Shown here piece after piece: positions 5,500-10,429 of a stretch of 10,429 nt of DNA (position 1 is its first letter; each line of letters begins with the position of its first letter). The notes under the pieces are model-generated. The model had not been told where the DNA came from. It worked only from the letters and a program-made list of their open reading frames with translations, and did no database searches. The position numbers were made by a program, and so were the translations under genes. Source of the DNA: Nitrospina sp. (GTDB taxonomy: Bacteria; Nitrospinota; Nitrospinia; Nitrospinales; Nitrospinaceae); contig SMVT01000040.1 in NCBI GenBank assembly GCA_004357365.1, positions 1-10,429 on the forward strand, in the 5' to 3' direction.

Positions 5500-6231
5500 T
5501 CAATTCATGGTGATCCGGTTGAAGCTTTCCAAAGCGCCCCTGGCGGCGCCCTGCTCGGCCTCTTTTTTACTTTTGCCCCGGCCCCGCCCCCGGATGCCCT
5601 GCTGAATCACCACCACCACTTCGAATTCCTTGGCGTGATCGGGGCCCTTTTCGCTGACGATCTTGTAGTGGGGAATACAGTTGAATTCGGTCTGAGTATA
5701 TTCCTGAAGCCCGCTTTTATAATCCCGGAACTGGGCGTTGTTGGCATATTGGCTGATTTCCTTTTGGAGAACCGGGAGGAAAATATCCATCGCCGCTTCC
5801 AGATGGCCGTCCTGATACACCGCTCCGGCCACCGCTTCATAGGCATTGGCCAAAAGGGAACTCTTTTGCCTGCCGCCGGAGGATTCTTCACCCTTTCCCA
5901 ACAGCAGGTATTGTCCCAAATCGAGGTCGCGCGCCAATCCGGCCAGACAAGATTCGTTGACCACCGCAGCGCGAATTTTAGAAAGAGTCCCCTCCGAAAA
6001 ATCAGGATAGGTCTTGACCATATAACTGCTGACAATCAAATCCAGCACCGAGTCGCCTAAAAATTCAAAACGCTCGTTGTCTTTCAGGGATTGGGAATTT
6101 TCGTTGACGAAGGATTTATGTGTCAGGGCTTTGTTGAGGAGCTCGGGATTCTTGAAGGTGTACCCTACTTTTTCTTGCAGAAGGGCCAATTCCTGTATGC
6201 GTTTTTGGGAGAGCATTGAAGCCTGTGCCAT
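5500..6231 (-). CDS. rnc: Ribonuclease III
   Basis: The 243-residue product cleaves double-stranded RNA, for example in rRNA precursors, in the cytoplasm. The N-terminal endonuclease domain (about 12-155) contains the signature NERFEFLGDSVLDL (52-65) with catalytic E56 and D60, and a second metal-ligand helix NAYEAVAGA (129-137) with catalytic E132. The position equivalent to E. coli D114 is N129. A double-stranded-RNA-binding domain (about 168-238) ends with the lysine-rich GRGKSKKEAEQGAA. The frame is open further upstream to 6351, but that part lies inside fabF and does not resemble RNase III. ATG 6231 overlaps the fabF stop by one base (TGATG), which suggests translational re-initiation. 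ATG 6216, preceded by AGG, is an alternative. Length is close to E. coli (226) with a slightly longer N-terminus. It is the last gene of the fab operon. Confidence 0.95.
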   Translation of the reverse strand: MAQASMLSQKRIQELALLQEKVGYTFKNPELLNKALTHKSFVNENSQSLKDNERFEFLGDSVLDLIVSSYMVKTYPDFSEGTLSKIRAAVVNESCLAGLARDLDLGQYLLLGKGEESSGGRQKSSLLANAYEAVAGAVYQDGHLEAAMDIFLPVLQKEISQYANNAQFRDYKSGLQEYTQTEFNCIPHYKIVSEKGPDHAKEFEVVVVIQQGIRGRGRGKSKKEAEQGAARGALESFNRITMN

Positions 6232-7472
6232 CAACTCATCATTTCTTTGAAAATGATGACGCCGTTGGTGCCCCCGAAACCAAACGAGTTGGACAGGACG
6301 GCGGTGACTTTTTTCTCGCGGGCCACATTGGGGACATAATCCAAATCGCATTCCGGATCGGGAGTGGTGTAATTGATGGTGGGAGGAATCACGCCATGGT
6401 GGATGGCCAGGATCGAATAAATCGCCTCCACCCCTCCGGCCGCGCCCAGCAGGTGTCCGGTCATGGATTTGGTGGAGCTGACCGCCAGCTTGTTGGCATG
6501 GTGGCCGAAAACCGTTTTAACAGCCTGGGTCTCGGTGGCGTCCGCTCCTGTAGAGGTGCCATGAGCATTGATATAGCCAATATCCTCTTTATTTAATTTG
6601 GAATTTTCCAAGGCCAGCTTCATACAGCGGACGGCGCCCTTCCCGCCCGGCGCCGGTGCGGTGATATGATAGGCGTCCCCATTCAGGGCATAGCCTCCTA
6701 CTTCGGCGTATATATTAGCGCCCCGCTTTTTGGCGCTTGCCATTTCTTCCAAGATCACCACGCCGCATCCCTCACCAATCACGAAACCGTCCCGGTCCTT
6801 GTCAAAAGGCCGGCTGGCTCCTTCCGGATCGTCATTGCGGGTGGACAGCGCCTTGGCTGCGGCAAACCCGCCGATGGCGAGAGGAGTGATCACCGATTCG
6901 GTGCCGCCGGCGATCATCGCGTCGGCCACGCCGTCCCGGATCATTTGATAGGCATCGCCAATCGCATGGGTTCCCGTGGCACAGGCCGTCACCACGCAGG
7001 AATTGGGGCCTTTCGCGCCCAACACAATCGACACCTGGCCCGAGGCCAAATTGGGAATCAGCATGGGTATGAAGAAGGGAGTGATTTTCCGGGCCCCTTT
7101 ATCCAGATATATCTTGTGGTATTTTTCGATGGCCTGCAGGCCGCCCAGACCCACGCCCACCAGAACACCGACCCGCTCCGCATTCTGACCGGTGATCTTG
7201 AAGCCGGAATCCTCCATGGCCATCTGACTGCAGGCCACAGCAAAATGGATAAAGGTATCCATTTTTTTGATTTCTTTATGGTCTATATAGTCTTCGGGTT
7301 GGAACCCCGGGACTTCCCCGGCAATTGTGACGGGAAAATCTTCATGGGGATGAAACCGTGTAATACGGCGGATCCCGGACTTCCCTTCACAAACGGCGTC
7401 CCAATTGGCCTTCACCCCGATCCCCAGGGGCGACAGCATACCCAACCCTGTAACCACCACTCGTCTTGACAT
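6231..7472 (-). CDS. fabF: 3-oxoacyl-ACP synthase II (beta-ketoacyl-ACP synthase II)
   Basis: FabF condenses malonyl-ACP with a growing acyl-ACP and so elongates fatty acids. The product has 413 residues, the same length as E. coli FabF. The thiolase-fold halves carry the Cys-His-His triad: C164 in VVTACATGTHA, H304 in INAHGTSTGAD and H340 in SSTKSMTGHLLGAAGG, with K335 nearby. The C-terminal NSFGFGGTN loop (395-403) is intact. The start at ATG 7472 has AGGA with 7-nt spacing, and 27 bases separate it from acpP. The stop shares one base with the rnc start. The opposite-strand frames here are shadows. All catalytic residues are present, so it should be active. Confidence 0.97.
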   Translation of the reverse strand: MSRRVVVTGLGMLSPLGIGVKANWDAVCEGKSGIRRITRFHPHEDFPVTIAGEVPGFQPEDYIDHKEIKKMDTFIHFAVACSQMAMEDSGFKITGQNAERVGVLVGVGLGGLQAIEKYHKIYLDKGARKITPFFIPMLIPNLASGQVSIVLGAKGPNSCVVTACATGTHAIGDAYQMIRDGVADAMIAGGTESVITPLAIGGFAAAKALSTRNDDPEGASRPFDKDRDGFVIGEGCGVVILEEMASAKKRGANIYAEVGGYALNGDAYHITAPAPGGKGAVRCMKLALENSKLNKEDIGYINAHGTSTGADATETQAVKTVFGHHANKLAVSSTKSMTGHLLGAAGGVEAIYSILAIHHGVIPPTINYTTPDPECDLDYVPNVAREKKVTAVLSNSFGFGGTNGVIIFKEMMS

Positions 7473-7499
7473 ACAAAATTCCTGGACGGGTTATACAGC

Positions 7500-7733
7500 T
7501 TAATTGGTGTGTTTGTTGATGTAATCCACCGCATTTTTGACGGTCGCGATTTTCTCGGCGTCTTCATCCGGGATTTCGATTTCGAAGGCTTCTTCCAAAG
7601 CCATCACCAATTCCACGATATCCAGAGAATCGGCTCCCAGATCGTCAATAAACACCGCAGGTCCCGTGACCTGCTTTTCATCCACACCCAATTGATCCAC
7701 GATTATTTCTTTTACTTTTTCTTCCACAGACAT
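7500..7733 (-). CDS. acpP: Acyl carrier protein
   Basis: The 77-residue acidic product is the carrier that holds growing acyl chains on a phosphopantetheine arm. The attachment serine is S36 in the signature DLGADSLDIVEL. The four-helix pattern of ACPs is plain, including the acidic recognition helix (DIVELVMALEEAFEIEIPDED) that docks with Fab enzymes. The start at ATG 7733 is preceded by GAGGAG at about 10-nt spacing, in the 23-base gap after fabG. Placement between fabG and fabF is the common arrangement, and ACP is usually made in large excess over its enzymes. The strong SD agrees with that. Confidence 0.98.
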   Translation of the reverse strand: MSVEEKVKEIIVDQLGVDEKQVTGPAVFIDDLGADSLDIVELVMALEEAFEIEIPDEDAEKIATVKNAVDYINKHTN

Positions 7734-7756
7734 AATTTAGAAGCTCCTCAAAGATG

Positions 7757-8497
7757 TCACATTAACATCCCACCATTAACACTGAGAACCTGGCCGGTCA
7801 CATAACCAGCCCGGTCCGAAACAAGAAATGAAACACAGTTGGCAATATCCTCGGGAAGACCCAACCGAGCCAGCGGGATTTGCTCGATAAGCCGTTCTCG
7901 AACCTTCTCATCCAAAACCTGGGTCATAGCCGTATCGATAAAACCCGGCGCGATGGCATTCACACGGATTCCGCGCGACGCCACTTCCCGGGCCGTGGTC
8001 TTGGTGAGTCCTATCAATCCCGCCTTGGATGCAGAGTAATTGGCCTGCCCTGCATTTCCCATCAAACCCACGATGGAAGCAATATTCACAATCGAGCCGC
8101 TTTTTTGCTTCATCATCTGCTTGACCGCCTGCTGGGTGCACAGGAAGGAACCCTTGAGATTGATCGAGAGCACCAGATCCCAATCCGCTTCCTTCATACG
8201 CATCACCAACCCGTCGCGGGTGATCCCGGCATTATTTACCAGGATGTCTATTAGTTTAAATTCTTTGGAGATAGAATCAAAAGTTTTTTGAACCCCGTCG
8301 GCGTCGGTCACGTTCAATTCCACCGCCGAGGCCGAACCGCCATTGTCCTTGATTTCCGCCGCCGAAGCCTGAGCGCCTTCCAAATTCACGTCTCCCAGAA
8401 TCACATGAGCGCCCTGGCGCGCCAGTTCCTCACCCACGATTTTTCCGATACCTTGCGCTCCGCCCGTCACCACGGCGATTTTATCTTTGAGTTCCAT
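7757..8497 (-). CDS. fabG: 3-oxoacyl-ACP reductase
   Basis: FabG is the NADPH-dependent reductase that turns 3-ketoacyl-ACP into 3-hydroxyacyl-ACP. The 246-residue product is a classical short-chain dehydrogenase. It has the cofactor loop TGGAQGIG (11-18), NNAG (88-91), the structural N113, and a catalytic S141 with Y154 and K158 in YSASK. PGFIDTAMT (184-192) and a C-terminal VNGGMLM match FabG closely. The start ATG 8497 lies 10 bases after the fabD stop. The nearest purine-rich site, AAGGA, is at the unusually long distance of about 13 nt and overlaps the fabD end, so translation may be coupled to fabD. Genomic position within a fab operon settles the choice among many SDR functions. Confidence 0.97.
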   Translation of the reverse strand: MELKDKIAVVTGGAQGIGKIVGEELARQGAHVILGDVNLEGAQASAAEIKDNGGSASAVELNVTDADGVQKTFDSISKEFKLIDILVNNAGITRDGLVMRMKEADWDLVLSINLKGSFLCTQQAVKQMMKQKSGSIVNIASIVGLMGNAGQANYSASKAGLIGLTKTTAREVASRGIRVNAIAPGFIDTAMTQVLDEKVRERLIEQIPLARLGLPEDIANCVSFLVSDRAGYVTGQVLSVNGGMLM

Positions 8498-8507
8498 AAT
8501 TTAGGGT

Positions 8508-9446
8508 TCATCCTTTCAAGGCCGCCACGGCCTGCTGAAGGGACTTCGGGTCGCTCACCTGATAACAGCTGACGTTTTTATTAAACCGTTTCATCAGTCC
8601 GGACAATACCTTGCCCGACCCGATCTCCACCATCACTTCGATTCCCTGGGCGACCATGTACTGCATCGTTTCCAGCCAGCGGACCGGCGAGCAAACCTGC
8701 CGCACCAACGCCTGCCGGGCATCGCGACCCCGGGTGACGGGCTTGGCCTCGAAATTAGAAATGACCGGTACCTTCAAATCCTCAAACGTGGTTTGCTCCA
8801 ATTCGCTCTGAAGCTTAATTTCCGCGGGCTTCAGCCAAGCGCAGTGGACGGGAGCACTGACCGGCAACAGCACGCATTTTTTGGCGCCCGCCTGCCTGGC
8901 GCTTTCGCACACACTTTCCACCGATTCTTTGTGACCTGCGATGACAATTTGTTCAGGACTGTTCAGGTTGGCCGGTTGAACGACTTTATCGTTTGTAGAA
9001 ACTTCGTTGCAGAGTTCCTGGATTTTCTCCAGGGGCATGCCGATGATGGCCGCCATGCCGCCGACCCCTACGGGTACGGCTTCCTGCATAAAGCGGCCAC
9101 GCTGGCGAACCAGGTGAATGGCATCTCGAAATTTAAGACCTTCCGCCGCAACCAGCGCGGAAAATTCACCCAGGCTATGGCCCGCCGCCATGGTGCAATC
9201 TATATCATTTTCCCTCAACCTTTTCAAGGCAATACTACTGTGGATCAACAGCGCCGGCTGGGTGTTCTCCGTCAATTTTAAGGTCTCCTCCGGTCCGTTG
9301 AAACAGATGTCGGCGATGTCCTGTCCCAACACGTCGCACGCTTCATCGAACATGGCCCGGCATTCCGGATCCGTGTCATAAAATTCTTTTCCCATGCCCA
9401 CAAACTGCGATCCCTGGCCAGGAAACACAAAAGCCGTTTTTACCAT
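8508..9446 (-). CDS. fabD: Malonyl-CoA:ACP transacylase
   Basis: FabD transfers malonyl from CoA to ACP, supplying the extender unit for FabH and FabF. From ATG 9446 the product has 312 residues, close to E. coli FabD (309). It opens with the standard AFVFPGQGSQFVGMG. The nucleophile elbow GHSLG (89-93) carries S91, and H201 in SAPVHCAWL is the catalytic histidine. Arg in RQRGRFMQEA (about 114-123) would bind the malonyl carboxylate. The frame stays open to 9527, but those extra 27 residues lie inside fabH and do not resemble FabD. ATG 9446 overlaps the last 7 bases of fabH, and no well-placed SD is visible, so coupling to fabH translation is likely. Confidence 0.96.
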   Translation of the reverse strand: MVKTAFVFPGQGSQFVGMGKEFYDTDPECRAMFDEACDVLGQDIADICFNGPEETLKLTENTQPALLIHSSIALKRLRENDIDCTMAAGHSLGEFSALVAAEGLKFRDAIHLVRQRGRFMQEAVPVGVGGMAAIIGMPLEKIQELCNEVSTNDKVVQPANLNSPEQIVIAGHKESVESVCESARQAGAKKCVLLPVSAPVHCAWLKPAEIKLQSELEQTTFEDLKVPVISNFEAKPVTRGRDARQALVRQVCSPVRWLETMQYMVAQGIEVMVEIGSGKVLSGLMKRFNKNVSCYQVSDPKSLQQAVAALKG

Positions 9447-10429
9447 CGTATCGCCGCCGCTCCCCAGGTCAGGCCTGCACCCAGCACAGTGAGCAGGCTC
9501 AGGCTTCCCGGTTGAATTTTTCCGCACTCGCGCGCTTCATGCAAGGCAATGGGAATTGAAGCTGCGCTGGTATTTCCGTATTTATGAATGTTGATAAAAA
9601 ATTTATCGATGCTCATTTCCAGTCTTTCGGCAATGGTTTCAATGATGCGCCGGTTGGCTTGGTGAGGCACCACCAGGTCGACATCATCGGTCGACAACCC
9701 GTTGAACGCCAGACATTCCCTTGAAACTTCGCTCATGCGCTTCACCGCCATTTTAAAGGTCGATTGCCCTGCCATTTTCAAACAGTACATCTTGTTCTCG
9801 ACGGCCTCGTGGTTTACGGGTTCCCGCCCGATACCGCCGGGGACGATCAACGTGTCGGTATGATTGCCGTCGGAATAAATATGGGTGGAGAGAATGCCCA
9901 CCGGCTCCTCGCGTTCGGTACGTTTCAAAAGGGCGGCGCCGGCTCCGTCTCCGAACAACACGCAGGTGATGCGGTCGGTCCAGTCCATGATCCGGGAATT
10001 GACTTCGGTTCCGATCACCATGACATTTTCATATCGGCCGCTTTTGACGTACTGCTCGGCAATGGACAATCCGAACACGAAACCGGAACATACCGCGGAA
10101 ATATCATACGCCGCCGCTTTAGAGGCCCCCAGGATCTTTTGGATAAAGCAGGCGGTGGCGGGGTACAGCACATCCGGAGTGGACGTGCACACGATAATCA
10201 GCTCCAATTCCTCCGCCGTCAGTCCCGCCTGGTTCAGGGCATTGCGGGCCGCTTGAGCCCCCAGGGTGGAGGAGGACTCGTCTTTTTGCGCAATGCGTCT
10301 CTCCTCAATACCGGTACGGGTGAAGATCCACTCGTCCGAGGTATCCAGAGATTTTTCGAGGTCGGCGTTGGTCAAAACTTTTTCGGGGAGATAAATACCC
10401 GTTCCCACAATTTCCGCTCGATGGAGTGA
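9440..10429 (-). CDS. fabH: 3-oxoacyl-ACP synthase III (5' partial)
   Basis: FabH starts fatty acid synthesis by condensing acetyl-CoA (or another short acyl-CoA) with malonyl-ACP. The frame remains open to the right edge, giving 329 visible residues. The GTG at 10408 is not the likely start, because the residues before it (SLHRAEI, followed by VGTGIYLPEKVLTN) match the normal FabH N-terminus; the true start should be only a codon or so beyond 10429. In visible numbering the catalytic triad is C114 (ISAVCSGF), H256 (VPHQANRR, which also contains the ACP-docking arginines) and N286 (YGNTSAAS). The C-terminus ends in GAGLTWGAAAIRW, as usual. It overlaps fabD by 7 bases and is the first visible gene of the operon; the promoter is outside the window. 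Confidence 0.97.
   Translation of the reverse strand, partial: SLHRAEIVGTGIYLPEKVLTNADLEKSLDTSDEWIFTRTGIEERRIAQKDESSSTLGAQAARNALNQAGLTAEELELIIVCTSTPDVLYPATACFIQKILGASKAAAYDISAVCSGFVFGLSIAEQYVKSGRYENVMVIGTEVNSRIMDWTDRITCVLFGDGAGAALLKRTEREEPVGILSTHIYSDGNHTDTLIVPGGIGREPVNHEAVENKMYCLKMAGQSTFKMAVKRMSEVSRECLAFNGLSTDDVDLVVPHQANRRIIETIAERLEMSIDKFFINIHKYGNTSAASIPIALHEARECGKIQPGSLSLLTVLGAGLTWGAAAIRW

Noticed and set aside
6232..6351. Upstream extension of rnc giving 40 more residues
   Set aside because: It lies wholly inside fabF, has no RNase III similarity, and the TGATG junction gives a natural start at 6231.
6666..7469. Long plus-strand open frame of 267 codons opposite fabF
   Set aside because: It is the antisense shadow of fabF; its product has a His/Gly-rich shadow composition and no recognisable domain.
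9447..9527. Upstream extension of fabD giving 27 more residues
   Set aside because: It lies inside fabH and precedes the standard FabD N-terminus that begins at ATG 9446.
9764..10429. Long plus-strand open frame opposite fabH
   Set aside because: Antisense shadow of a well-conserved gene with all catalytic residues; no SD or domain supports it.

Overview
This window looks like ordinary chromosomal DNA from a Gram-negative-type bacterium of moderate GC content. It shows Shine-Dalgarno (SD) sites of the GGAGG/GAGG type, a signal-peptide-bearing TPR protein, and a fatty-acid synthesis operon in the order fabH-fabD-fabG-acpP-fabF-rnc. A proteobacterium, or a deltaproteobacteria-like phylum such as Nitrospinota, would fit. 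That is an impression from gene content and protein style; nothing in the window fixes the taxonomy. I see no tRNA, rRNA, insertion sequence, phage gene, CRISPR array or toxin-antitoxin pair.

Left part (1-3269). A GAF/HD-GYP signalling protein, open at the left edge, ends in a hairpin terminator whose loop contains the stop codon. A small, very basic protein of unknown function is read leftwards toward the same terminator. It shares a short divergent promoter region with a full-length MgtE magnesium channel read rightwards.

Middle part (3270-5499). This is a loose group of single genes. There is an exported or membrane-anchored TPR protein, a stand-alone 80-residue lipoyl/biotinyl-fold protein without the usual attachment lysine, and a 77-residue protein of unknown function behind a good sigma70-type promoter. 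A 94-residue antibiotic-biosynthesis-monooxygenase (ABM) fold protein completes the group. These genes alternate in strand and probably form separate transcription units. No intergenic gap exceeds about 220 bases.

Right part (5500-10429, all minus strand). This is a tight operon for type II fatty acid synthesis. FabH starts chains by condensing acetyl-CoA with malonyl-ACP. FabD loads malonyl groups onto acyl carrier protein. FabG reduces the 3-ketoacyl-ACP, AcpP carries the chain and FabF elongates it. RNase III (rnc) is the last gene. Genes overlap by 7 nt (fabH/fabD) and 1 nt (fabF/rnc) or lie 10-27 nt apart, so co-transcription and translational coupling are likely. The operon promoter and the fabH start codon lie beyond the right edge.

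The points most worth a second look are the lysine-less lipoyl-like protein, the long helical insertion inside the HD-GYP catalytic domain, the Asp-to-Asn change at a metal-ligand position of RNase III, and the stop codon in the loop of a two-way terminator. I found no convincing new multi-gene system.
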